A program made the position numbers and the translations under genes. The notes beneath the pieces are model-generated. The model did no database searches. It saw only the letters and a program-made list of their open reading frames with translations, and was not told where the DNA came from. Shown here one piece after another: positions 1 through 5,502 of a stretch of 5,502 nucleotides of DNA (position 1 is its first letter; each line of letters begins with the position of its first letter). Origin of the DNA: Campylobacterales bacterium (lineage in GTDB: Bacteria; Campylobacterota; Campylobacteria; Campylobacterales; Sulfurovaceae). The stretch spans positions 1 to 5,502 of the forward strand of contig JACXUN010000114.1 in NCBI GenBank assembly GCA_014763905.1, given 5' to 3'.

Positions 1-88
1 CCGGATCACACTTATGTTTTAAAAGCCGACACCACTCTTTGATCTCTTCATGTTTGGTCAGATGTTGACACCCCCATCCACTGCTCAT
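1..88 (-). CDS. Small Cys-containing protein of unknown function, 5' part only
   Basis: An open frame of 29 complete codons starts at ATG 88-86 and is still open at the window edge, so the C-terminus is missing. The start is well supported: AAGGAG lies 6 bases upstream, and the ATG is only 2 bases beyond the acylphosphatase stop. The product begins MSSGWGCQHLTKHEEIKEW and has three cysteines (C7, C20, C27), three histidines and many charged residues in its first 29 positions. No signal peptide or membrane segment is visible. The Cys/His content would suit a small metal-binding or Fe-S protein, but that is inference from a fragment. I have an unverified impression that short proteins opening with an SGWGCQ-like motif are annotated as hypothetical in related Campylobacterota. 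It is probably translationally coupled to the gene before it. Confidence 0.66.
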   Translation of the reverse strand, partial: MSSGWGCQHLTKHEEIKEWCRLLKHKCDP

Positions 89-90
89 TC

Positions 91-365
91 TTAACTCCTT
101 ACTTCAAATCCATCATAGACTAAATCATCCTCTTCGAGTATCGTCATCTCGATATCTTCTATGTGTGACAGTGGTGATCCCTCTTCCAGTATCTTACGAA
201 AAAGAGAAAGATCCTCATCCCACAGTGAGGCAACCGCTTCAACTGTTCCGTTGGGTAGGTTTTTGACATATCCTTGAAACTGCCGCTTCATCGCATTTTG
301 CGATACAAACTTACGGTAGAAAACGCCCTGCACTTTGCCACTGACAATAACTTATACACTTCCAT
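91..365 (-). CDS. acyP: Acylphosphatase, with an apparent 1-base frameshift after codon 5
   Basis: Acylphosphatases hydrolyse the carboxyl-phosphate bond of acyl phosphates in the cytoplasm. The family signature is clear: VSGKVQGVFYR holds the phosphate-binding loop and the catalytic Arg, and GYVKNLPNGTVEA holds the catalytic Asn. The C-terminus is complete (stop 93-91). The N-terminus is split. ATG 365-363 has a strong Shine-Dalgarno and encodes M-E-V-Y-K, as expected for the first beta strand. The rest of the protein (I-V-S-G-K-V-Q-G onward from 348) is in another frame that meets TAA at 354-352. Adding one T to the TT at 350-349 would give MEVYKFIVSGKVQG and a 91-residue protein, the normal family length. 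As it stands, the uninterrupted domain frame offers only GTG 333-331 or a rare ATT, both without a ribosome-binding site and both lacking strand 1. Either a sequencing/assembly error or a real inactivating deletion. Family assignment is very secure; the intactness of the gene is not. Confidence 0.85.
95..100 (-). promoter_or_regulatory. Shine-Dalgarno for the small Cys-containing ORF
   Basis: AAGGAG on the minus strand, 6 bases before ATG 88-86. It is encoded by the last sense codons of the acylphosphatase gene (Arg-Ser), and the stop codon of that gene sits between it and the ATG. This arrangement supports coupled translation and is the main reason for accepting the short ORF at the edge as real. 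Confidence 0.7.
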
Positions 366-789
366 ACTGCTCCTTTAATCGCTCCAAAAAGGCAAGAACA
401 CGCTCTTGATAGATAATATCCTCCTCCTCATGAAGACAACGTCGAAATAATCTTAACTGCTTAATATTGATCTTTTGTGCAAATCGTTTTACCATTTTGG
501 TCTCCTTCTCTACCTGAAAAACGAGATGTTCAAAAGCCAATCCATTATCTGTGACGATCTTATTAAAATACTCTAAAACTGCCTCTACCAATATCTCGGC
601 ACGCTCTTCGTCTTTTTCATAGATATCACACGCAATTTTGTATAGCAGCTTCTCTTCACACGGTGTGATTTTATTATTGACCGCTACCATCAAGGTTAAC
701 AGTTTGGCACGGTACTCCAGTGAGCTGTTATGGTATATCAGCAGCTCTCTAAAGGCTTTTTTAATTTTGCGTCGTAAACGTCTTATCAT
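352..789 (-). CDS. Helical protein of unknown function, probably TerB-like
   Basis: A 145-residue protein, highly charged and apparently all alpha-helical, with no signal peptide or membrane segment. The N-terminus is strongly basic (MIRRLRRKIKKAF). Residues about 25-75 (YRAKLLTLMVAVNNKITPCE and the helix after it) look like the TerB/DjlA-type helical fold, in which a hydrophobic helix is followed by a short turn and an acidic helix. Residues about 105-140 (LRLFRRCLHEEEDIIYQERV) could be the closing helices of the same fold. The TerB call rests on pattern only; the canonical acidic metal-binding residues are not clearly present (N38-N39-K40 where D-G-x is common). ATG 789-787 follows directly on an in-frame TGA, so no earlier start exists. 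There is no convincing Shine-Dalgarno. The start lies 34 bases after the gpsA stop, and the end overlaps the acylphosphatase ATG by 14 bases. Function unknown. Confidence 0.8.
   Translation of the reverse strand: MIRRLRRKIKKAFRELLIYHNSSLEYRAKLLTLMVAVNNKITPCEEKLLYKIACDIYEKDEERAEILVEAVLEYFNKIVTDNGLAFEHLVFQVEKETKMVKRFAQKINIKQLRLFRRCLHEEEDIIYQERVLAFLERLKEQYGSV
370..376 (-). promoter_or_regulatory. Shine-Dalgarno that fixes the acylphosphatase start
   Basis: AAAGGAG on the minus strand, 4 bases before ATG 365-363. It lies within the coding sequence of the upstream TerB-like gene. It is among the strongest ribosome-binding sites in the window, which argues that ATG 365 is the ancestral acylphosphatase start even though that frame does not continue into the conserved domain. 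Confidence 0.75.
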
Positions 790-823
790 TCATAGATTTT
801 AACACAGAACTTATAAATTATGA

Positions 824-1711
824 TTAAGTATTGAGTAAATCTTGAACACAAACCATCGGATTTTTGCCCTCTAACATTTTATACACCTCCCGTGCTATAG
901 GAAGATAAATATTCTCTTTTTGAGCAATGGTATAGAGGGCTTTTGCCGTAGGTATACCTTCCGCAACTTCTCCCAACTCTTCGAGAATCTGCTCAACCAT
1001 TTTGCCTTGTGCCAATCCCAATCCGACTCTATAATTACGGGACAAGGTAGAGCTTGCCGTTAAAAAAAGATCACCGGCACCGCCCAAAGAGAGAAAGGTC
1101 TCTGTCTCAGCTCCAAAATACTCTCCGAAACGAGTCATCTCAACCAAACCTCTGGAGATCAATGCGGCACGGGCATTATTACCCAATTTGAGACCGTCGC
1201 ACACCCCACCGGCAATGGCGATCACATTTTTATACGCACCGGCAACTTCAGCACCTACCACATCACTGTCAATATATCCTTTGATATAATCCGGCAGTGC
1301 ATCGGCATAGATTTTTGCCAGTTCCAAATTTTCGGAACTGATCTTCAAAGCGGTCGGAAGTGACTGCTGAACCTCAGCAGCAAATGAGGGACCGGAGATA
1401 AACGCAAGTCGATCACTGCTAAGAAATTCTCCATATATTTCGTTAAGAAAAGCTCCCGTGGCAGTCTCTATCCCTTTGGCAGCAACCAGTATTTTTTGTC
1501 CCCGATCATCGAAGTTTTGCGTCATCCACTCCCGTACCGATTGAGCCGGAATTGCCAATATCAGATACTCATAAGACAACGCCTCTTCCAATGAAACAAA
1601 ATTTTCAATATCTTTAGGTCGAAGAGAGGTGATGACCACCTCATTACGTTGACTATACGCATGATAAAGGGCTTGTCCCCATTTCCCGGCTCCTATAACA
1701 GCTAATTTCAT
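824..1711 (-). CDS. gpsA: Glycerol-3-phosphate dehydrogenase [NAD(P)+]
   Basis: Cytoplasmic enzyme reducing dihydroxyacetone phosphate to sn-glycerol 3-phosphate, the backbone for phospholipid synthesis. The 295-residue product is complete and typical of the shorter campylobacterotal forms. Visible landmarks are the N-terminal Rossmann motif GAGKWG (7-12), AAKGIE (77-82), SGPSFAAEV (106-114), the catalytic region EVAGAYKNVIAIAGG (155-169) with the expected catalytic Lys161, NNARAALISRG (178-188), GGAGDLFLT (210-218), SRNYRVG (224-230) and EGIPTAKAL (251-259). All conserved blocks of the family are intact and in order. The start ATG overlaps the stop of the preceding RCK gene as ATGA, with AAAAGGAG (1725-1718) just upstream, so translation is probably coupled. 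In Campylobacter jejuni gpsA follows gatB directly (from memory); here two potassium-channel genes lie between them. Confidence 0.97.
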   Translation of the reverse strand: MKLAVIGAGKWGQALYHAYSQRNEVVITSLRPKDIENFVSLEEALSYEYLILAIPAQSVREWMTQNFDDRGQKILVAAKGIETATGAFLNEIYGEFLSSDRLAFISGPSFAAEVQQSLPTALKISSENLELAKIYADALPDYIKGYIDSDVVGAEVAGAYKNVIAIAGGVCDGLKLGNNARAALISRGLVEMTRFGEYFGAETETFLSLGGAGDLFLTASSTLSRNYRVGLGLAQGKMVEQILEELGEVAEGIPTAKALYTIAQKENIYLPIAREVYKMLEGKNPMVCVQDLLNT

Positions 1712-2403
1712 TTCTGACTCCTTTTGATGTACTGTTCAAACGCTTTAAGCTTCTCATATTCACCGATACAGACAATCATATCACCGGGATTTAACTGATG
1801 ATTCAAACCACTGGTTATAAAGATAAACTTACGGCTGTATGACATATTGATAAAACCAATCACGATCACCCCATGTTGCTGAAAATCGATATTATTAACT
1901 AACTTACCGACAAGATATGAGTGAACAGGAATAACTATCTCTTTGAACGAAATCCCATCCTCTCGAATAAGAAAATCATCCAGTAGTTTAGTAGCTACCG
2001 GTTTTTTGAGAATATTGTGGATACGATTGGCACTCACTTGGTAGAGATCAATCACTTTGGTTGCCCCTGCCATCTTCATTTTTTGTGTCGCATGAATGGA
2101 GGTGGAGATTGCCAAAATTGTTGTTTTTGGAAAGAGTGCCCGCAATGAGAGGATCAAAAAGACATTCAGATGTTCATCATCCATGACACAAATAAGATAA
2201 TCCTCTGCTTTTACCGCTAACATTTCAAGCTCTTCATCTTTGGTAATATCCAGATAAATCGTATCATAGCCGTTCTCTTGAGCTTGATCATAACGACTTG
2301 AAGACGATTCAATCACCTGAAAATGGAAGCTGGTGTCTTTCAAAACTTCAACAATCGTATGTCCAAGCCTTCCATAACCAAATAAAAAAATATTGCTTTT
2401 CAA
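1708..2403 (-). CDS. Stand-alone RCK (TrkA-N/TrkA-C) potassium-channel regulatory protein
   Basis: A soluble 231-residue protein with no membrane segments. Residues 3-130 form an RCK/TrkA-N Rossmann domain: GYGRLG (9-14) is the nucleotide-binding loop, Glu32 at the end of strand 2 (FQVIES) is placed to hold an adenosine ribose, and LICVMDDEHLN (70-80) and MAGATKVIDLYQ (111-122) are typical later strands. Residues about 148-225 form a TrkA-C (RCK-C) lobe, with SYLVGKLV and LNPGDMIVCIG. Proteins of this shape assemble into gating rings that open or close K+ channels or transporters in response to NAD(H), ATP/ADP, cyclic di-AMP or cations; the ligand here cannot be read from the sequence. The start is TTG (2403-2401), overlapping the channel stop as TTGA, with GAAGGAA upstream. 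Position directly after a K+ channel suggests it partners that channel, but it could equally serve a Trk/Ktr transporter encoded elsewhere. Confidence 0.9.
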   Translation of the reverse strand: MKSNIFLFGYGRLGHTIVEVLKDTSFHFQVIESSSSRYDQAQENGYDTIYLDITKDEELEMLAVKAEDYLICVMDDEHLNVFLILSLRALFPKTTILAISTSIHATQKMKMAGATKVIDLYQVSANRIHNILKKPVATKLLDDFLIREDGISFKEIVIPVHSYLVGKLVNNIDFQQHGVIVIGFINMSYSRKFIFITSGLNHQLNPGDMIVCIGEYEKLKAFEQYIKRSQK

Positions 2404-3947
2404 ATCAGACTTCCTTCATACTGCTCTTTAAAATGCTCTATACTAATATCCAAACCCATCAGTAACAATATATCATGCTCTTCCAATACTGTATCAGATT
2501 TTGGATTAAAAATAAAGGAGCCATGCTCTCCACGTTGAATACCCAACAGAAGCAATTTACGCTCTTTGAACTCGATCTCTTGGATGACTTTACCGATCAA
2601 TCGGCTGTAATTTATTACATTTACTTCATCAATATGTGCCGCATCTTCACCGGCTAGAATGGCATGGATACCATAATACATCACCGGTTGATTAATAGCA
2701 GTCAACAACATCATATTGGCTATATTGCTCGGCAGCAATAGATGATCGACTCCGGCAAGCTCATACTTTTTTTTCATCTTGGTATCAACTACCCATGCAA
2801 TGACTTTGATCTTCTTTGATAAACTTTTAGCATTGAGGGTTATATAGATATTTTCGATATCACTTTCAGTCAAACAGAGTAGCGTTATATTGGCATATTT
2901 GATATTGAATTTCGCAATGGTATCATGTCGGCTGGCATCTTCATGGATCGCTTTATGCCCTTCTTTTAAGGCATCTTCGATACGTTTTTTGTCTTTATCT
3001 ACTACAACATATTTATAATTGTGCTGCTTATTTTGACGTAAAAACATCTTTGCCATCTGCCCATAACCGCATATAATTAGGAACTCTTCATTTTTATTAG
3101 TCTCTTCGATAAAACGATTCTCTTTAAGCTCTCCCAGCTTTTCGGAAAAAGCCGAAACGATCACCGAGGTCATAAACGAGATCATGGTCAGTCCCGAGAC
3201 GATAATCAGCATGGAAACCACTCGCCCCTCACTGGTAACCGGTGAAATATCTCCGTAACCGACAGTTGAAATGGTTACCAAAGCCCAATAGAGTGCATCA
3301 AAAAGGGAGTTGATATTATCATTGGTTCGCTCTTCAAATACATAGATTGCAATCCCTGCCGAAGTGACGATAAACAGTAACAAAAAAAGCAAGGTAAAAA
3401 GCTCAAACCGTTTATGAGAAAGAACCTCGACAAATTGATTGATACTCTTGGTATAACGTAGCAGTTTAAAAACTCGGAAAAGCACAAATATACGCAGAAT
3501 TCTAAACGGTCTATATGCCGGTAGAATCGCCAAAAGATCGATAAGTGCTAACGGCGAACTGATATATTCGATCTTGGTTAATACTATTTTTTTAACAATT
3601 GCCACAAATGAAAATTTTTTGCTTAGAAAACGTGCCTGTTCATAATCACGTATGATCATTTTGTGCAGATCATTATAGACCCATAAACGAAGCAGATACT
3701 CGATCAAAAAAATCACCGAAACAACATAGAGATCATATATATCCATCCATTCCGGTATCGGATGCTGCACTTCATAAATCAATATCCCCACGGAGGTAAG
3801 GATCAAAAAGATCATCACCCCATCCAGATATCGCTTATAAGGGTAATCGGAATTGGTAAGAAGATTGGTAAAAAAAGTTTTGATTACTCGATATCGATAG
3901 GAACCGTTAATCCAATAGGCAAACCGAATAATCCCGTTGATAATCAT
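2400..3947 (-). CDS. Six-transmembrane voltage-sensor K+ channel with C-terminal RCK domain
   Basis: A 515-residue inner-membrane potassium channel. After a cytoplasmic N-terminus come S1 (about 42-60), S2 (71-91, with the Kv-like pattern FLIEYLLR and Glu83), S3 (128-143, Asp137), and S4 (146-164), in which R146, R149, R152, R158, K161 and R164 fall at multiples of three as in true voltage sensors. S5 spans about 182-205. The pore loop carries the exact K+ selectivity filter TVGYGD (228-233), and S6 spans about 241-268. The cytoplasmic part is an RCK-N Rossmann domain (about 288-410, loop GYGQMA 294-299, Asp317 after strand 2) followed by an RCK-C lobe (about 435-500). Kv-type channels with RCK domains are ligand- and possibly voltage-gated; ligand unknown. 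The start ATG lies 16 bases after gatB with a modest AGGG 5 bases upstream, and the stop overlaps the next RCK gene. It could be called Kch-like, but I do not assign a symbol. Confidence 0.94.
   Translation of the reverse strand: MIINGIIRFAYWINGSYRYRVIKTFFTNLLTNSDYPYKRYLDGVMIFLILTSVGILIYEVQHPIPEWMDIYDLYVVSVIFLIEYLLRLWVYNDLHKMIIRDYEQARFLSKKFSFVAIVKKIVLTKIEYISSPLALIDLLAILPAYRPFRILRIFVLFRVFKLLRYTKSINQFVEVLSHKRFELFTLLFLLLFIVTSAGIAIYVFEERTNDNINSLFDALYWALVTISTVGYGDISPVTSEGRVVSMLIIVSGLTMISFMTSVIVSAFSEKLGELKENRFIEETNKNEEFLIICGYGQMAKMFLRQNKQHNYKYVVVDKDKKRIEDALKEGHKAIHEDASRHDTIAKFNIKYANITLLCLTESDIENIYITLNAKSLSKKIKVIAWVVDTKMKKKYELAGVDHLLLPSNIANMMLLTAINQPVMYYGIHAILAGEDAAHIDEVNVINYSRLIGKVIQEIEFKERKLLLLGIQRGEHGSFIFNPKSDTVLEEHDILLLMGLDISIEHFKEQYEGSLI
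2411..2417 (-). promoter_or_regulatory. Shine-Dalgarno supporting the TTG start of the RCK gene
   Basis: GAAGGAA on the minus strand, 7 bases before the TTG at 2403-2401 and inside the last codons of the channel gene. No in-frame ATG is available near the start of the conserved Rossmann strand, so this site decides the unusual TTG start. Confidence 0.65.
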
Positions 3948-3964
3948 GGCTGCCCTAGATGCAT
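3944..3964 (-). other. Six-codon mini-ORF bridging gatB and the channel gene
   Basis: ATG 3964-3962 overlaps the gatB stop as TAATG, reads MHLGQP, and stops at a TGA that overlaps the channel start as ATGA. No clear Shine-Dalgarno precedes it. Ribosomes finishing gatB could in principle reinitiate here and be handed on to the channel start. This is a positional observation only, and such an arrangement can easily arise by chance in a 16-base gap. Confidence 0.25.
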
Positions 3965-5397
3965 TATGAGAGTCTCTGCTTTAATAGTTCATTGACTTTA
4001 GCCGGGTTGGCGGAACCTTTGGATGCTTTCATGGTTTGTCCGACAAAGAAACCAAACAGTTTATCTTTACCGGATTTATACTCTGCTACTTTATCTTGAT
4101 TGGTCGCTAAGATACCGTCAATGATCTCTAAGATTGCACTGTCATCACTCACCTGAGCCAGCCCCATTGAGTCGATCAACTCATCAATACAAGCATCTTT
4201 TTCCATTAAGACATCGAGAATATCTTTGGCACCTTTTCCACTAATCGTATCGTCTTCAATTTTCCGTACCAGTTCACCCAGTTTTTGAGCAGAAATCGGA
4301 GAGTTGGTAATAGTCAGACCGGCTTTATTAAGCCGACCCAACAATTCGCTATTAAGCCAGTTGACTGAATTTTGCGGGGTAGCTCCAGTCTCCAACATCG
4401 CTTCAAAAAAGTATGCTAACTCTTTTTGAGCACAGAGAACCAATGCGTCATAGCGTTTAATTTGAAGGGCATCTACATATCGCTTGACTTTAGCATCCGG
4501 AAGTTCGGGCATCTGTTTGGCTTCTTCGACCATTGTCTCGGTCACTTCCAGCGGTCTTAGATCAGGATCCGGGAAATAGCGATAGTCGGCACTGTCTTCT
4601 TTGCCACGCATTGATTTGGTTACGCCTTTATCTGCATCCCACAATCGTGTCTCTTGGTACACTTCCTCTTCATAAACCCCATCTTCGTACGCTTCTTTTT
4701 GCCGCTGTACCTCATAAGTGATAGCGGCTTGTACAAACTTAAATGAGTTGATGTTTTTGATCTCTACACGGGTTCCAAACGTCTCTTGTCCTTTAGGTCG
4801 GATCGAAACGTTGACATCACATCGGAATGATCCCTCTTGCATATTGGCATCCGAGATATCGAGATAGCGTACGATAGAGTGAAGCTTTTTGAGATAAGCT
4901 ACCGCTTCATCCGAACTTCGCATATCTGGTCCGGATACGATCTCCATCAGCGGCGTACCGGCACGATTCAAATCGACTTTGGAGTGGTTTCCTTCATGAA
5001 GATTTTTCCCGGCATCAGCTTCTAAGTGGGCTTGCGTAATACTCACCCGTTTTTGCGAGCCATCGTCAAGATCGATAAAAAGCTCTCCATTTTGAACAAT
5101 CGCTTTATGCAGTTGGGTAATCTGATATGCCATCGGGCTATCGGGATAGAAGTAGCTTTTTCGGTCAAAATTAGAGAGATGATTGACATTGGCATTGATT
5201 GCGTATCCAAATCGCATCGCTTTAATCACTGCCTCTTTATTAACAACCGGCAGAGCTCCCGGCAGGGCTAAACAGGTTGGACAGGTGTTACTATTTTGAT
5301 GCTCGGCAAAACTGGTAGCACAGGAACAAAAGAGCTTTGTTTTGGTATTGAGCTGAACATGGACTTCAAGACCGATAACTGTTTCAAACATGGACAT
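3964..5397 (-). CDS. gatB: Asp/Glu-tRNA(Asn/Gln) amidotransferase subunit B
   Basis: B subunit of the GatCAB complex, which converts mischarged Glu-tRNA(Gln) and Asp-tRNA(Asn) to the amide forms by ATP-dependent phosphorylation and transamidation in the cytoplasm. With the start at ATG 5397 the product is 477 residues, the usual length. It opens [16 protein letters not shown] with Glu11 and His13 of the active site. Cys24, Cys26, Cys39 and Cys42 form the expected zinc site. DRKSYFYPD (78-86), QAHLEADAG (122-130), the signature [18 protein letters not shown] (141-158), [12 protein letters not shown] (187-198) and [10 protein letters not shown] (271-280) are all present. The C-terminal helical/YqeY tRNA-binding tail runs from about 320 and ends [12 protein letters not shown]. 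An in-frame ATG at 5457 would add 20 residues with no family counterpart and lies upstream of the likely -10 box, so it is rejected; ATG 5391 is a second possible start. gatA and gatC are not in this window. Campylobacterota, as generally known, lack GlnRS and AsnRS and so need this enzyme. Confidence 0.97.
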   Translation of the reverse strand: MSMFETVIGLEVHVQLNTKTKLFCSCATSFAEHQNSNTCPTCLALPGALPVVNKEAVIKAMRFGYAINANVNHLSNFDRKSYFYPDSPMAYQITQLHKAIVQNGELFIDLDDGSQKRVSITQAHLEADAGKNLHEGNHSKVDLNRAGTPLMEIVSGPDMRSSDEAVAYLKKLHSIVRYLDISDANMQEGSFRCDVNVSIRPKGQETFGTRVEIKNINSFKFVQAAITYEVQRQKEAYEDGVYEEEVYQETRLWDADKGVTKSMRGKEDSADYRYFPDPDLRPLEVTETMVEEAKQMPELPDAKVKRYVDALQIKRYDALVLCAQKELAYFFEAMLETGATPQNSVNWLNSELLGRLNKAGLTITNSPISAQKLGELVRKIEDDTISGKGAKDILDVLMEKDACIDELIDSMGLAQVSDDSAILEIIDGILATNQDKVAEYKSGKDKLFGFFVGQTMKASKGSANPAKVNELLKQRLS

Positions 5398-5407
5398 AGT
5401 AGATAGA

Positions 5408-5413
5408 CCTTTT
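5408..5413 (-). promoter_or_regulatory. Probable Shine-Dalgarno of gatB
   Basis: AAAAGG on the minus strand, 10 bases before ATG 5397-5395 and 16 before the alternative ATG 5391-5389. The spacing is on the long side, but it favours ATG 5397 over 5391 and there is no better purine-rich site nearby. Confidence 0.5.
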
Positions 5414-5446
5414 ATATTATATCTATTAACCTGAGTTCGACGGAGT

Positions 5447-5452
5447 ATTATA
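5447..5452 (-). promoter_or_regulatory. -10 box (TATAAT) of the gatB operon
   Basis: A perfect TATAAT on the minus strand, 49 bases before the gatB start, preceded by TGTGAC. Transcription would begin near 5440, giving a leader of roughly 40 bases. No good -35 hexamer is seen at 16-18 bases upstream; instead the upstream stretch is T-rich, which fits the campylobacterotal sigma-70 pattern as I know it. A second TATAAT at 5421-5416 lies too close to the ribosome-binding site to give a useful leader, so it is the less likely choice. Confidence 0.5.
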
Positions 5453-5462
5453 GTCACAGAAG

Positions 5463-5493
5463 CCTAAAAATAGGTAAGATTTGAAAAATCAAA
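5463..5493. repeat. Two short AT-rich inverted repeats upstream of the promoter
   Basis: CCTA-AAAA-TAGG at 5463-5474 and TTTGA-AAAA-TCAAA at 5480-5493, each a perfect small palindrome with a 4-base A-tract centre. The first covers the position where a -35 element would lie for the TATAAT at 5452-5447, so it could be an operator. In AT-rich intergenic DNA such repeats are expected by chance, and no known operator is recognised. Confidence 0.2.
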
Positions 5494-5502
5494 ATTCGTA
5501 GG

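Noticed and set aside
345..356. Programmed -1 frameshift at the start of the acylphosphatase
   Set aside because: No X XXY YYZ slippery heptamer or following stem-loop is visible, so a simple missing base is the better explanation.
790..823. Terminator or internal promoter in the 34-base gap after gpsA
   Set aside because: No GC-rich hairpin with a T-run is present, and the AT-rich text has no convincing -10/-35 pair.
2767..2774. Run of eight A (minus strand) in the channel gene as a phase-variation tract
   Set aside because: It encodes the lysines of MKKKYEL in an intact frame; A8 is common in AT-rich genomes and is not a typical contingency tract.
3275..3487. A 70-codon minus-strand frame inside the channel gene
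   Set aside because: It is an out-of-frame shadow of the S5/pore coding region, which is clearly used in the channel frame.
2475..5271. Several plus-strand open frames of 60-81 codons within the channel and gatB genes
   Set aside because: They lie antisense to strongly conserved coding sequence, have low-complexity or unrecognisable products and lack convincing ribosome-binding sites.
5416..5421. Second TATAAT as the main gatB promoter
   Set aside because: A start about 7 bases downstream would fall on the ribosome-binding site and leave almost no leader; the box at 5447-5452 is better placed.
5398..5457. Upstream in-frame ATG (5457) extending GatB by 20 residues
   Set aside because: The extra residues have no counterpart in the family, the start would overlap the likely -10 box, and ATG 5397 gives the normal 477 residues.

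Overview
This window looks like chromosomal DNA from a campylobacterotal (epsilonproteobacterial) organism, probably of the Sulfurimonas/Sulfurovum/Sulfuricurvum kind. That is inferred from the AT-rich composition, very tight gene packing, the protein sequences, and the nearness of gatB to gpsA, which I recall being adjacent in Campylobacter jejuni. The genus cannot be fixed by eye. Every gene lies on the minus strand, so the window reads from right to left.

Reading in the direction of transcription, a short leader with a TATAAT box (5447-5452) precedes gatB (5397-3964), the B subunit of the Glu/Asp-tRNA amidotransferase. After 16 bases comes a six-transmembrane, voltage-sensor-type K+ channel carrying a cytoplasmic RCK domain (3947-2400). 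It overlaps by 4 bases a TTG-started, stand-alone RCK (TrkA-N/TrkA-C) protein (2403-1708). That gene overlaps gpsA (glycerol-3-phosphate dehydrogenase, 1711-824) by 4 bases. A 34-base gap leads to an all-helical, probably TerB-like protein of unknown role (789-352). Its end overlaps the start of an acylphosphatase gene (365-91), whose reading frame appears broken by one missing base just after the start. Two bases past that stop, with its Shine-Dalgarno inside the acylphosphatase gene, begins a small Cys-containing ORF that runs off the left edge (88 to 1).

No gap between genes exceeds 34 bases and no terminator-like hairpin is visible, so the whole window is most simply one long operon. The genes do not form one pathway: gatB serves translation, gpsA phospholipid synthesis, and the channel plus free RCK protein potassium or membrane-potential control. 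The most coherent functional unit is the channel/RCK pair, which may form a two-gene channel whose gating ring draws on two different RCK polypeptides. The sharpest sequence anomaly is the acylphosphatase frameshift. There are no mobile elements, RNA genes, CRISPR arrays or signs of recent transfer.
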